Origin: Methylobacterium sp. J-088
Lineage (GTDB): Bacteria; Pseudomonadota; Alphaproteobacteria; Rhizobiales; Beijerinckiaceae
DNA: 64,000 nucleotides
Reading direction: 5' to 3'
Assembly: GCF_022829295.1 (NCBI RefSeq)
Contig: NZ_JAKSYH010000248.1
Location: 52,829-116,828 of the forward strand
In this document: one piece after another, positions 39,531 to 47,699 of the stretch
How positions within the stretch are numbered: the stretch's first letter is position 1
Layout of the letters: each line of letters begins with the position of its first letter
Notes under the pieces: generated by a model
What the model saw: only the letters and a program-made list of their open reading frames with translations
Told to the model about the DNA's origin: nothing
The model's database searches: none
Made by a program: the position numbers and the translations under genes

Positions 39531-39545
39531 TTAACTAAATCTTAA
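39531..39545. promoter_or_regulatory. CtrA-type binding box (TTAA-N7-TTAA)
   Basis: TTAACTAAATCTTAA matches the CtrA consensus TTAA-N7-TTAA exactly. It sits 36 bases upstream of the start codon of the 518-residue coiled-coil gene on the minus strand, where a CtrA site could cover or activate the promoter. Confidence 0.55.
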
Positions 39546-39782
39546 TCCAATAAGACTGTCGAGCGATATTTTGCCCTCTACTTGGCAGTTCACAGGATCA
39601 AACTAGAAGCGACGCGCGACACGGCTTTCTGACGTCCGGAGAACTTCCGGCGGCAGGCCCGGGCCGCACCGTCCAGTGCCGCTGGCCGGGGCTGCGCAAG
39701 ATCGTTCCACCATGCCCAGCGAGTCAGCGCCGACGGGGTGTCGGACGTGCCGCGCGCAACGGAGCCGGCCCCGGATCGGCCG

Positions 39783-39798
39783 TTAACGCATCGTTAAC
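39783..39798. promoter_or_regulatory. CtrA-type binding box (TTAA-N7-TTAAC)
   Basis: TTAACGCATCGTTAAC matches the full CtrA consensus including the final C. It is about 77 bases upstream of the membrane-anchored hypothetical gene on the plus strand. An extra TTAA half-site follows at 39811-39814 (ACGTTAATAAAC). Confidence 0.6.
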
Positions 39799-39874
39799 GA
39801 TTTACCGGACGTTAATAAACCTGTCCCTCGCCCGATACTGAGAAATCCTCGATCGCGGGCGCCCGGTGTCGCTT

Positions 39875-40594
39875 ATGGGTGACGAAAACTGTGTTTCGGG
39901 CCCTGGCCCGGCGATGACGGCGCGCGGAGGGTTTTCGGTGACGGCGATCGTTCTGGCGGCGGCGCCTGTCGAACCTCAGTGTGAGGGCCGGCGCTCCTAC
40001 ACACCCCAGATTCTCCTCGCCACCGGCTGGGTTGGCCTGTTCGCCTACTGCGCCGCCTATTTGACCGAGGACATGCCGTTCCGGATATCGGCGCCCGTGG
40101 CGGTCGGGGAGCCGCTGTTCGACCCGCCGGAGGATTTGCCGCGCCGCGCGCTGGCAATGGCCAGGCCGGAGGATCCGACGACCACTTTGGCGAGCGTCGC
40201 CACCCCTGCGGCGACTTTCCCCGTGGTCGAGTCGGCCTCCGCACCGGCCCTCATGGCGCCCGCCCAGCCGGCCGTTCCAGCCGCGACGCCTCGCCCGGCT
40301 GCCGATTATGTCGGGACCTGGGGCCCGACGGCCGAGGCCTGCGGCGCCCCGTCGCGCCGGCACGGTTACCTGCCGGCCACGATCACGCCCGAGCGCGCCA
40401 GGGCCGGCGACACCCTCTGTACGTTCCGCAACCCACACCGATCCGGCAATGCCTGGACGATGGCGGCCGAATGCGGGGACCGGGACCGCCGCTGGTCCTC
40501 CCAGGTTCGCCTCGTCATCGAGGGCGACCGCCTGACCTGGACGAGCGCATGGGGCACGTCCGCCTATATTCGCTGCGGCCGCCGCACCGGCTGA
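39875..40594 (+). CDS. membrane-anchored hypothetical protein with exported C-terminal domain
   Basis: About 239 residues from the ATG at 39875; GTG 39866 and ATG 39914 are alternatives. One membrane segment (ILLATGWVGLFAYCAAYL, about 43-60), an Ala/Pro-rich linker, then a C-terminal domain of about 90 residues with the pattern YVGTWGPTAEACG, PATITPERARAGDTLCTF, NAWTMAAECGD, LTWTSAWG...YIRCG: four cysteines probably forming disulfides in the periplasm, and lipocalin-like beta-strand spacing. I recall similar C-terminal domains in Rhizobiales hypothetical proteins but no function. A CtrA-type box lies upstream. Confidence 0.7.
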   Translation: MGDENCVSGPGPAMTARGGFSVTAIVLAAAPVEPQCEGRRSYTPQILLATGWVGLFAYCAAYLTEDMPFRISAPVAVGEPLFDPPEDLPRRALAMARPEDPTTTLASVATPAATFPVVESASAPALMAPAQPAVPAATPRPAADYVGTWGPTAEACGAPSRRHGYLPATITPERARAGDTLCTFRNPHRSGNAWTMAAECGDRDRRWSSQVRLVIEGDRLTWTSAWGTSAYIRCGRRTG

Positions 40595-40848
40595 GATGGA
40601 GCATCCGTCGGGCGGTCCTCAGTGACCGTTGCCCGTGGAGCCGACCCGCGACGTTGATCGTCATTGCCAGCGTATCCCGCCGAGTCCGGGCGCTCTCACT
40701 CCAAGACCGCGTCCGCACGGGCCTGCTCACACCCGGCTAACCATGGCGCATGATTCCGCGACCCGAACCGCTCCGACGCTGGACGCAGACGGGTTATTCC
40801 GAAGTCGCCCGAGACGCGGGACAAGCGAATGAATCGAGGAGGTCTCCG

Positions 40849-41061
40849 ATGGCGGATCCGAACGGGCAGCAGCTTTCGGACGAGGAACTCGATCGCTTGG
40901 CCCGCAAGTTGTTCGCGGAGGTCCGGGCCGAGAGCCCCGAGGCGAAGGCGGGACGGGCCCTGGAGAGCGCTGGCGCGATCGCCGGAGAGGTCATCCCGGT
41001 CCTGCCCGACTGGCTCCTGTCCGATGACGGCGCTGCGAAGGCGAGCCAGCGCGGCGACTGA
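40849..41061 (+). CDS. small hypothetical protein
   Basis: 70 residues. A strong GAGGAGG ribosome site lies before the ATG at 40849, which supports it. The protein is acidic at its start (SDEELDRLARKLFAEVRAESPEAK), helical, and ends with a Pro-Asp-Trp segment (VIPVLPDWLL). No signal peptide, no known family. Confidence 0.6.
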   Translation: MADPNGQQLSDEELDRLARKLFAEVRAESPEAKAGRALESAGAIAGEVIPVLPDWLLSDDGAAKASQRGD

Positions 41062-41104
41062 ACGGTACCCGGCACGATTGACCGGCGCGACCGAGGTATC
41101 GGCA

Positions 41105-41551
41105 TCAGGGGGCCTTCTGCCCGTTTCCCATCGCGCCTAGGTCGGGCACGGCGTCGGAAACGTCCAGGCCGCGTGCGGTGAGCACGGCCCGCAGGGCGGT
41201 CGCGAGCCCGTCCGCGGTGAATGGCTTGCGCAGGTAGCCCGCACCCATCGGCACCTCTCCCTCGGCCGGCCAGGCGAACCCCGATACGATAAGGATCGCG
41301 CGCTCGGGCCAGCGCGCCGCCACCGCCTTGGCGAGGGTGAAGCCCGTGAGCGGCGCGCCCGCGAGATCGACATCCGCCACCATGGCGACGAGGTCCGGCC
41401 GGGCCGCCAGATGCGCCTGCGCGGCCTCGACGGTGGATGCCTCGGCCACCGCGTAGCCGGCCTCCCGCAGAGCCGCGGCCGCCTCCATGAGTTGCACGGG
41501 ATCATCCTCGACCAGCAGCACCGCGGGCCGCGGCGCAAAAGCGTCCGCCAT
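41105..41551 (-). CDS. single-domain response regulator
   Basis: 148 residues. The ATG at 41551 has GGAG six bases upstream, and an ATG at 41563 is less well placed. Receiver features: LLVEDD (acidic pocket), acceptor Asp60 in AMVADVDLAG, Ser in LIVSGFAWP and Lys in GYLRKPFT. It is similar in layout (Pro-Glu/Gly-rich insert before the final Lys) to the receiver at 36463, so the two are likely paralogs. No kinase adjacent. Confidence 0.87.
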   Translation of the reverse strand: MADAFAPRPAVLLVEDDPVQLMEAAAALREAGYAVAEASTVEAAQAHLAARPDLVAMVADVDLAGAPLTGFTLAKAVAARWPERAILIVSGFAWPAEGEVPMGAGYLRKPFTADGLATALRAVLTARGLDVSDAVPDLGAMGNGQKAP

Positions 41552-41780
41552 CGGGATCTCCAAACGAAAGGTAACCCGTCAACGCGGTGCGGCCCGGTGC
41601 GTGCCGGTCCGCGCCCGGTCACGTTGCCGTGGCGGGGTGCGGACGGCGCCCCGAGGTCGCGAACCAGAACAGGGGATCGGGAGTTAGAGCACCTCGCGCA
41701 TCGCCTGTTCAGCGGAGGGCCCTCTCCCGGGCGCGTTGCGGAGTGGCTCGGAGCGAGCCGGGTCGCGGGGGAGCATCAGC

Positions 41781-42494
41781 ATGCGGCAGGTCAAGTTCAG
41801 GCTGAACGAGCCGGGCCTCAGCCCGCGCCGCACGCGGCTGGAGATCCCGGGCTGGGCGGGGCAACCCGAGCCCCGGATCGACGGATCACAGGAATACGCC
41901 TGGCACTGCATCCCCTTCTTGGAGGCGGCCAAGGCGGGGATCGAGCTGTTCTATCCCTATGCGGCCGAGCTACGGGTCGGCACGCAGGAAGGCAGGCTCG
42001 TCTTCGAGGGCGATTTCGGACCGCCGCCCGAGCCCGGGCTGCAATGGCCGCCGTTCCGGAGTTTCGGCGAGGCCTACTACACCTACCAGATCCTCCTCGA
42101 CCTGAAGGTGGAGGACGGCTGGGCGATCCGGACCGAACCGCACCCGCGCTTCTACACCGATCGGACCGGGACCGTGCCGGTCGCGGTGCCCGCGCTGCTG
42201 CGCCCCTGGTGGCCGATGATGTACTTCATGGTCTTCAAGGCCCCCGACGAGGGGCGCACCCACGTGTTCCGGCAGGGCGAGCCGTTCATGCAGGTCACAA
42301 TCGTGCCGGTGGACACGGACTTCGAGCTCGTGCCCATGCCCGAGGACGAGGCCGCCGAACGGGAATTGCAGTCCCGGCGCATCTACGCGAGCCGGTACAC
42401 GCTGTCGGCGGATTCACAGTGGACCTCGGCGACCAACACGGTGTTCGACGGGACCTACCGGCGCATCCTGGGGGCGGCCAAGAGCCAGGGCTGA
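41781..42494 (+). CDS. hypothetical protein, possibly DUF6065-like
   Basis: 237 residues from the ATG at 41781 (GGGGGAG seven bases upstream). It is Trp/Tyr/Pro-rich with no membrane segment or signal (QEYAWHCIPFLEAAKAGIEL, GEAYYTYQILLDLKVEDGW, LRPWWPMMYFMVFKAPDEG). The pattern recalls the uncharacterised DUF6065 family, in which an active or binding pocket is suspected, but I am not sure of the match. Stand-alone gene. Confidence 0.65.
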   Translation: MRQVKFRLNEPGLSPRRTRLEIPGWAGQPEPRIDGSQEYAWHCIPFLEAAKAGIELFYPYAAELRVGTQEGRLVFEGDFGPPPEPGLQWPPFRSFGEAYYTYQILLDLKVEDGWAIRTEPHPRFYTDRTGTVPVAVPALLRPWWPMMYFMVFKAPDEGRTHVFRQGEPFMQVTIVPVDTDFELVPMPEDEAAERELQSRRIYASRYTLSADSQWTSATNTVFDGTYRRILGAAKSQG

Positions 42495-42644
42495 GCCAGG
42501 GCTGACGGCAGGCGGCGGGGGACGTGCCCCCACCGGGGCTGCTTAGAGCTGTGCCCGACCGCATTGCGATCGCGCGCGGCTCTAAGTCCTTGTTATGACA
42601 CGCTCTCTCGCGCCGAACCGGTTTCCGCTTCGGCTGAGGGCGCT

Positions 42645-43028
42645 CTAGTACCCGTACGGGACGAAGTACCCGTGATGATGATGGTGGTGATGGTGATGGT
42701 ACCGCCGGTAGTACCGGTGATGGTGGTGGTGGTGATGATGGTAGTACGGCCCGTAGAACCGGTGGTGGTGGTGATGGTGGTGGTAATACTGAACCTGCTG
42801 GACCGTTGCATCGCCCTCCGAGGCGGCCGATAGAGGCTCGGCCTGCGCCGTCGCGTCGGACTCCTTGAGGAGCGCCACAGCATCGGGAATCGGCTTCAGA
42901 AGATCGGCATAGCTCTCGGCTTGCATCACGGCCTGCAGCCGGACCGGAGCCGGCACCGCGGCCTGGGCCGGATCTCCGGCGGCCAGAAGGGTGACGGCCC
43001 CGACCAGGCCAGCGAGTGTCTTATCCAT
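42645..43028 (-). CDS. exported protein with extreme histidine-rich C-terminus
   Basis: 127 residues from the ATG at 43028. A Sec-type leader (MDKTLAGLVGAVTLLAAG..AQAA) is followed by an ordinary 55-residue segment and then a C-terminal tail of His blocks: residues 83-89 (7 His), 97-104 (8) and 111-119 (9), separated by Tyr/Arg/Phe linkers (RFYGPYY, RYYRRY) and ending GYFVPYGY. Such a tail should bind nickel, zinc, copper or cobalt strongly in the periplasm. The His codons alternate CAC and CAT, so the repeat is not a simple DNA slippage product. No metal transporter or regulator lies adjacent. Confidence 0.75.
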   Translation of the reverse strand: MDKTLAGLVGAVTLLAAGDPAQAAVPAPVRLQAVMQAESYADLLKPIPDAVALLKESDATAQAEPLSAASEGDATVQQVQYYHHHHHHHRFYGPYYHHHHHHHHRYYRRYHHHHHHHHHGYFVPYGY

Positions 43029-43335
43029 TGACGGGCTCCTACGAGGAACAGCGCACAGGCCACGCGGGCCGCACGTCGTGCGCGGCCGGAAACACCAAGC
43101 CCGCGAAAAGTGTTCCGGCTGCGGAGAGCGTCTTACGGCCCACCACATTCACATTCCCGACAACATATCAGGTATTGGCCGACACCCGATCACGATCCAT
43201 GCGGATCATCTGTCATGACATAAAATTTAGTCGTTTGTGCTCGGACCCGCATCCGCGCCTTCATCTTGCGCGGCGGGGTGCCGACTGGAGCGGCGTCGGC
43301 GCCCGTTTCGATCCGGCCCGAGGATCACACCCCGA
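43029..43335. other. intergenic region
   Basis: About 300 bases between the His-rich gene and the terminator of the molybdenum hydroxylase operon. 43140-43250 is less GC-rich and probably holds the His-rich gene promoter. No gene seen. Confidence 0.4.
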
Positions 43336-43372
43336 CGACGGCCACTTCCTATTCCATAGGACGTGGCCGTCG
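43336..43372 (-). terminator. strong hairpin downstream of paoABC-like genes
   Basis: CGACGGCCAC (43336-43345) pairs with GTGGCCGTCG (43363-43372), and the inner TCCTAT/ATAGGA continues the stem with a single mismatch, leaving a 3-4 base loop. It starts 13 bases after the stop of the large subunit gene. There is no U-tract, so it may act as a 3'-end stabiliser or a Rho-assisted stop. Confidence 0.6.
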
Positions 43373-43385
43373 GCTCCCTCTGCAA

Positions 43386-45605
43386 TCAGGCCGCGTCCGG
43401 CATCCGGTCGATCAGCTTGTCGAGGGTGATCGGATAATCCCGCACGCGGATGCCGGTGGCATTGTAGATCGCGTTCGCCACCGCCGCGGCGATCCCCGAG
43501 ATGCCGAGTTCGCCCACGCCCTTCGCCTTCATGGGCGAGGACATCGGATCGGTTTCGTCGAGGAAGATCACCTCCTGATGCTGGATGTCGGCGTGGACCG
43601 GCACCTCGTAACCGGCCAGATCGTGGTTGGCGAAGAAGCCGCGCTTGGTATCGACCGCCAGCTCCTCCATCAGCGCCGCGCCGGTGCCCATGACCATGCC
43701 GCCGATCACCTGACTGCGGGCCGATTTCGGGTTGAGGATCCGCCCGGCCGCGCAGACCGCCAGCATCCGCCGGACTCGGACCTCGGCGGTGTAGACGTCC
43801 ACGGCGACCTCGACGAAGTGGGCACCGAAAGTCGAGACCTGCTGCGTCTTCGAGAAATCGCCGAACTCGATCGTGTCCTCGGCAACCAGCTCGCCCTCGG
43901 CCGCGGCCTGGGCCAGCGGAATGGCGCGGTTGCCGGCACGGACTTCACCGTCCTCGAACACCGCGTCGGTGGCGTTGAAGCCGAGTTTCTGGGCGATCGA
44001 CTCCCGCAGCTTCACGCAGGCCGCGTAGACGCCCGCGGTCGAGGAATTGGCGCCGAACTGCCCGCCCGAGCCCGAGGAGACCGGGAAATCGGAATCGCCG
44101 AGCCGGACCACCACACGATTGAGGGGCACACCCATCATCTCGGCGGCCGTCTGCGCGATGATCGTGTAGCTGCCGGTGCCGATGTCGGTCATGTCGGTCT
44201 CGACCGTGACCGTGCCGCTGGCATCAAGCCGCACCCGGGCGCCCGACTTCATCACCATGTTGTCGCGGAATGCCGCCGCCATGCCGAGGCCGACAAGCCA
44301 CTGACCGTCCCGCACCTGACCGGGCTTCGGGTTGCGCTTGGCCCAGCCGAACCGCTCCACGCCGAGCTTGAGGCAGCCGACGAGGTCGCGCTGTGAGAAG
44401 CGCAGATCCGGCTTGGTCGGGACGACCTGCGTGTCGTTGCGGATGCGGAACTCCACCGGGTCGAGACCGAGCTTCTCCGCCATCTCGTCCATAGCGACTT
44501 CGAGCACCGCCAGCCCCGGGGCCTCGCCCGGCGCCCGCATGGCGTTGCCCTCCGGCAGGTCGAGCCGGGCGAGCTTCATGGCGGTCAGGCGATTCTTGCC
44601 CGCGTAGAGGAACTTCGTCTGGTTCACCGCCGTCTCGGGATCGCCGTCCGGCAGGTTGCCCGATGTGCTCTCGTGCGCGATCGCCGTGATGGTGCCGTCC
44701 TGCGTGGCGCCGATCCGCACCCGCTGGATCGTGGCAGGCCGGTGGGTGGTGTTGTTGGCGATCAGCGGGCGCGTCAGCGCCACCTTCACGGGCCGCCCGG
44801 CTGCCTTCGCGGCCAAAGCCGCCAGCACCGCGTCGGCGCGCACGAACAGCTTGCCACCGAAGCCGCCGCCGACATAGGGGGCGTCGAGACGGACCTTGTC
44901 CTTGGGCAGGTTCAGCATCTTGGCGAGGCTGCCGTGGCCCCAGCCGATCATCTGGTTGGACGTCCAGAGCGTGACCTTCTCGCCGTCCCAGGCCGCCACC
45001 GTGGCGTGCGGCTCCATCATGGCGTGGCTCTCGTCGGCGGTCCTGTAGGACGCGTCGAGCGTGACCGGCGCCTGCGCGAACGCCGCTTCGAAATCGCCGA
45101 CGCGCTCCTCGCCGCTGCCGCCGCTGCCCTCGCCGCTGTCGGCCGGGACCGGCTCGGCATCCTTGGCCGCAGCCGCAAGATCGAACACGCCGGCCTCCGG
45201 GGCGTAATCGACCTTCACGAGGAACGACGCCGCCCGGGCCTGCTCGAAGGTCTCGGCCACCACGACTGCAACGGCCTGATGGTAGTGCTGGATCACGTCA
45301 CCGCCGAACAGGTAGGCGACGTTCATCACGCCACGCTCGACCCGGGGGGTGTCGAGGGTGGTGACGATCGCGATCACGCCGGGGGCCTGCCGGGCCGACG
45401 CGGTGTCGATGCTGCGCACCCGGCCCTTGGCGATGGACGAGCCGAGCACATAGCCATAGGCGGCGTCCGGCGCCACGTCGTGGCGCTCGTAGGCATAGGG
45501 CGCGGTGCCGGTGGTCTTGTACTTGCCGTCGATCCGGTCGGTGGCATGGCCCACGACCTTCAGGCGGTCGATCGGGTTCGGGCCGGCTTGGGTGTCGAAC
45601 TTCAT
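43386..45605 (-). CDS. paoC: molybdenum hydroxylase large subunit, PaoC/YagR-like aldehyde oxidoreductase
   Basis: 739 residues, near the length of E. coli PaoC (732). Molybdopterin cytosine dinucleotide enzymes of the xanthine oxidase family are identified by YVGGGFGGKL (about 252-261), EGNAMRAPGEAPGLAVLE, SSGSGGQFGANSST and the catalytic-Glu motif KGVGELGISG near residue 699. The protein oxidises aldehydes or N-heterocycles at the Mo centre. It is the third gene of the operon after the FAD and [2Fe-2S] subunits. No leader peptide. Confidence 0.92.
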   Translation of the reverse strand: MKFDTQAGPNPIDRLKVVGHATDRIDGKYKTTGTAPYAYERHDVAPDAAYGYVLGSSIAKGRVRSIDTASARQAPGVIAIVTTLDTPRVERGVMNVAYLFGGDVIQHYHQAVAVVVAETFEQARAASFLVKVDYAPEAGVFDLAAAAKDAEPVPADSGEGSGGSGEERVGDFEAAFAQAPVTLDASYRTADESHAMMEPHATVAAWDGEKVTLWTSNQMIGWGHGSLAKMLNLPKDKVRLDAPYVGGGFGGKLFVRADAVLAALAAKAAGRPVKVALTRPLIANNTTHRPATIQRVRIGATQDGTITAIAHESTSGNLPDGDPETAVNQTKFLYAGKNRLTAMKLARLDLPEGNAMRAPGEAPGLAVLEVAMDEMAEKLGLDPVEFRIRNDTQVVPTKPDLRFSQRDLVGCLKLGVERFGWAKRNPKPGQVRDGQWLVGLGMAAAFRDNMVMKSGARVRLDASGTVTVETDMTDIGTGSYTIIAQTAAEMMGVPLNRVVVRLGDSDFPVSSGSGGQFGANSSTAGVYAACVKLRESIAQKLGFNATDAVFEDGEVRAGNRAIPLAQAAAEGELVAEDTIEFGDFSKTQQVSTFGAHFVEVAVDVYTAEVRVRRMLAVCAAGRILNPKSARSQVIGGMVMGTGAALMEELAVDTKRGFFANHDLAGYEVPVHADIQHQEVIFLDETDPMSSPMKAKGVGELGISGIAAAVANAIYNATGIRVRDYPITLDKLIDRMPDAA

Positions 45606-45608
45606 GGC

Positions 45609-46559
45609 TCAGGCCCTCGCTTGGTTGAGCGCCGCGCCGAGAGTCCGCTCGGCGAGCTTCAGCTTGTAGGCGTTCTCGTGGGTCGGCTTGGCGCCAGCGA
45701 AGACCTGTTCGGTCACCGCCTTCGCGCCCTTCGGCAGATCGGTCTCGGCGGCCTCGACCCGCCAAGGCTTGTGGGCGACGCCGCCGAAGGCGACGTGGCC
45801 GCTGCCGTCCTTGCCCAGGATCGCCGCCACCGAGACCAGCGCGTAGGCGTAGGACGCCCGGTCGCGGACCTTGCGGTAGATGTGTGTTCCGGCAACCGGC
45901 TTTGGCAGCATCACCGCGGTGATCAGCTCCCCGGGCTCGAGGTTCGTGTCGCGGGACGGCTCGTCGCCGGGCAGGCGGTGGAATTCGGCGATCGGGATTG
46001 TTCGCGCGGCGCCCGCGGCGTCGATCGTCTCGACGGTGGCGTCGAGCACCCGCATGGCCACCGCCATGTCGCCGGGATGCGTGGCGATGCAGGCCTCGCT
46101 GCCGCCGATCACCGCAAGCTGGCGGCTCACGCCGTCCAGCGCGGAGCAGCCGGAGCCCGGCTGGCGCTTGTTGCAGGCCTGCGCGGTGTCGTAAAAGTAC
46201 GGGCAGCGGGTCCGCTGGAGCAGGTTGCCGGCGGTGGTCGCCTTGTTGCGCAACTGGCCGGAGGCGCCTGCGAGCAACGCGCGGGCGAGGACGCCGTAAT
46301 CCGTGCGCACCCGCGGATGGGCGGCGAGGTCGGTGTTGCGCACCAGGGCGCCGATGCGCAGGCCGCCCTCCTCCGTCGGCTCCACCGTGTCGAGGCCGAG
46401 CCCGTTCACGTCCACGAGGTGGCGCGGGGTCTCGATCTGCAGCTTCATCAGGTCGAGGAGGTTGGTGCCGCCGGCGATGAACTTCGCCTCCGGCGTGCGG
46501 GCGACCGCGGCGGCGGCCTCGGCGGGGGAGCCGGGGCGCTCGTATGTGAAAGACTTCAT
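45609..46559 (-). CDS. paoB: molybdenum hydroxylase FAD-binding subunit, PaoB/YagS-like
   Basis: 316 residues. FAD-binding PCMH fold: FIAGGTNLLDLMKL (flavin pyrophosphate loop), SGQLRNKATTAGNLLQRTRCP. Four cysteines at 119, 129, 138 and 157 (RCPYFYD, ACNKRQ, SGCSA, EACIATHPGD) fit the extra [4Fe-4S] cluster described for E. coli PaoB, absent from ordinary xanthine dehydrogenases. The start overlaps the upstream stop (ATGA). Passes electrons from the [2Fe-2S] subunit to FAD. Confidence 0.92.
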   Translation of the reverse strand: MKSFTYERPGSPAEAAAAVARTPEAKFIAGGTNLLDLMKLQIETPRHLVDVNGLGLDTVEPTEEGGLRIGALVRNTDLAAHPRVRTDYGVLARALLAGASGQLRNKATTAGNLLQRTRCPYFYDTAQACNKRQPGSGCSALDGVSRQLAVIGGSEACIATHPGDMAVAMRVLDATVETIDAAGAARTIPIAEFHRLPGDEPSRDTNLEPGELITAVMLPKPVAGTHIYRKVRDRASYAYALVSVAAILGKDGSGHVAFGGVAHKPWRVEAAETDLPKGAKAVTEQVFAGAKPTHENAYKLKLAERTLGAALNQARA

Positions 46560-47116
46560 GCCCGCGCTCCCGCGACCTCGGTCATCGCCTCGACGATGTT
46601 GGAATAGGCGCCGCAACGGCAGATGTTGCCGCTCATGCGCTCGCGGATCTCGGCCTCCGTCACCTGAGGCGTGGCTTCGAGGTCGGCGGTGACATGGCTC
46701 GGGATGCCGGCCTTGATCTCTTCGAGGACGGCGACCCCCGAGCAGATCTGGCCCGGCGTGCAGTAGCCGCACTGGTAGCCGTCATGCTTCACGAACGCGG
46801 CCTGCATCGGATGCAGGTGGTCCGGCTGGCCAAGGCCCTCGATCGTGGTGATCTCGGCGCCCTGATGCATGATTGCCAGCGTCAGGCAGGCGTTGATGCG
46901 CCGGCCGTCGACGATCATCGTGCAGGCGCCGCACTGGCCGTGGTCGCAGCCCTTTTTGGAACCCGTCAGGTGCAGGTGCTCGCGGGCGGCATCGAGCAGG
47001 CTGGTGCGGGTGTCGAGTTCGAGCTCGCGACGCTGCCCGTTCACCGTGAAGGTGACTGTGGCCAGGACAGGCTCGTCGGTTCGTGTCGGGGCCGCCGTGG
47101 CGGTAGCTCCCACCAT
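46556..47116 (-). CDS. paoA: molybdenum hydroxylase [2Fe-2S] subunit, PaoA/YagT-like
   Basis: 186 residues from the ATG at 47116 with GGAGAG upstream. Plant-type ferredoxin cluster: C57-x4-C62-x2-C65 and C77 (KKGCDHGQCGACT, NACLTL). Second cluster: C116-x2-C119 and C166-x-C168 (QCGYCTPG, GNICRCG). E. coli PaoA carries a Tat leader for periplasmic export; here the N-terminus has no twin-arginine, so the complex should be cytoplasmic. First gene of the operon. Confidence 0.92.
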   Translation of the reverse strand: MVGATATAAPTRTDEPVLATVTFTVNGQRRELELDTRTSLLDAAREHLHLTGSKKGCDHGQCGACTMIVDGRRINACLTLAIMHQGAEITTIEGLGQPDHLHPMQAAFVKHDGYQCGYCTPGQICSGVAVLEEIKAGIPSHVTADLEATPQVTEAEIRERMSGNICRCGAYSNIVEAMTEVAGARA

Positions 47117-47368
47117 CAAAATCTCTCCGGTTCAAATCGAACTGTGCAGGCGGTGCATCACTGGGCTCCGGCCGACTCGGGCGGTCGCGAAGCGGAATGC
47201 CTGAGGGCAACGTTGACACCCTGGATCGCCTCCAAGGTAAGGCGGCGGACGCTCGACGATCAGGGGTTCGGACAAACCTGGGCCCATCCGTCGCGGCCAT
47301 CGAAGGTCCATGGCCAAAGGAAAGGGCCGACCCGAAGGCCGGCCCCATCCGCCATCCGTGCGCAGCGA

Positions 47369-47566
47369 TCACTCGGCCGCGGTCATCTCGGGGGTGTAAT
47401 GGCCGCACCAGTCCGCGGAGGCGACCACGGGCCAGAGCCCCTTCGCTTCGGGCGCAGGCTGGCTGACGGGCGGGTTGAAGCGGCACAGGCCGGCATCGTT
47501 CTGCGCGATGGCGCCGTTGCCCTTGTGCTCGTCGAAGAACCGGCAGGTCTCGCACTTGGCGTTCAT
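47369..47566 (-). CDS. small four-cysteine protein
   Basis: 65 residues from the ATG at 47566, with GGGAGCC upstream. Cys5, Cys8, Cys28 and Cys54 plus His56 (KCETCRFF, GLCRFNPP, DWCGHYTP) form a layout typical of small zinc- or iron-sulfur-binding proteins (C-x2-C-x19-C-x25-C). I have seen similar short proteins in Methylobacterium genomes, without a function. It is 250 bases from the molybdenum hydroxylase operon, in the same direction but upstream of its promoter. Confidence 0.65.
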   Translation of the reverse strand: MNAKCETCRFFDEHKGNGAIAQNDAGLCRFNPPVSQPAPEAKGLWPVVASADWCGHYTPEMTAAE

Positions 47567-47699
47567 GATTAGGCTCCCGTGGGACCGGCGGCTGCAAAGG
47601 CCGTCCGGGCGTCGTGTCAGCAGACCGTTCAAAACTTAGAAACGATCCAATCTGCTGAACCAACGGCGGGATGCCGCCTCGGTTCCCGCTCCGACGGCG

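Larger units (their letters stand above)
39496..39874. other. divergent intergenic region with two CtrA-type boxes
   Basis: About 380 bases between the coiled-coil operon and the membrane-anchored hypothetical gene. It contains one TTAA-N7-TTAA match close to each start (separate entries) and no gene. Confidence 0.6.

Noticed and set aside
42645..42790. His codon tract as a simple GTG/ATG microsatellite or CRISPR-like repeat
   Set aside because: The codons vary (CAC/CAT) and the tract is in frame with a signal-peptide-bearing protein; no spacers.
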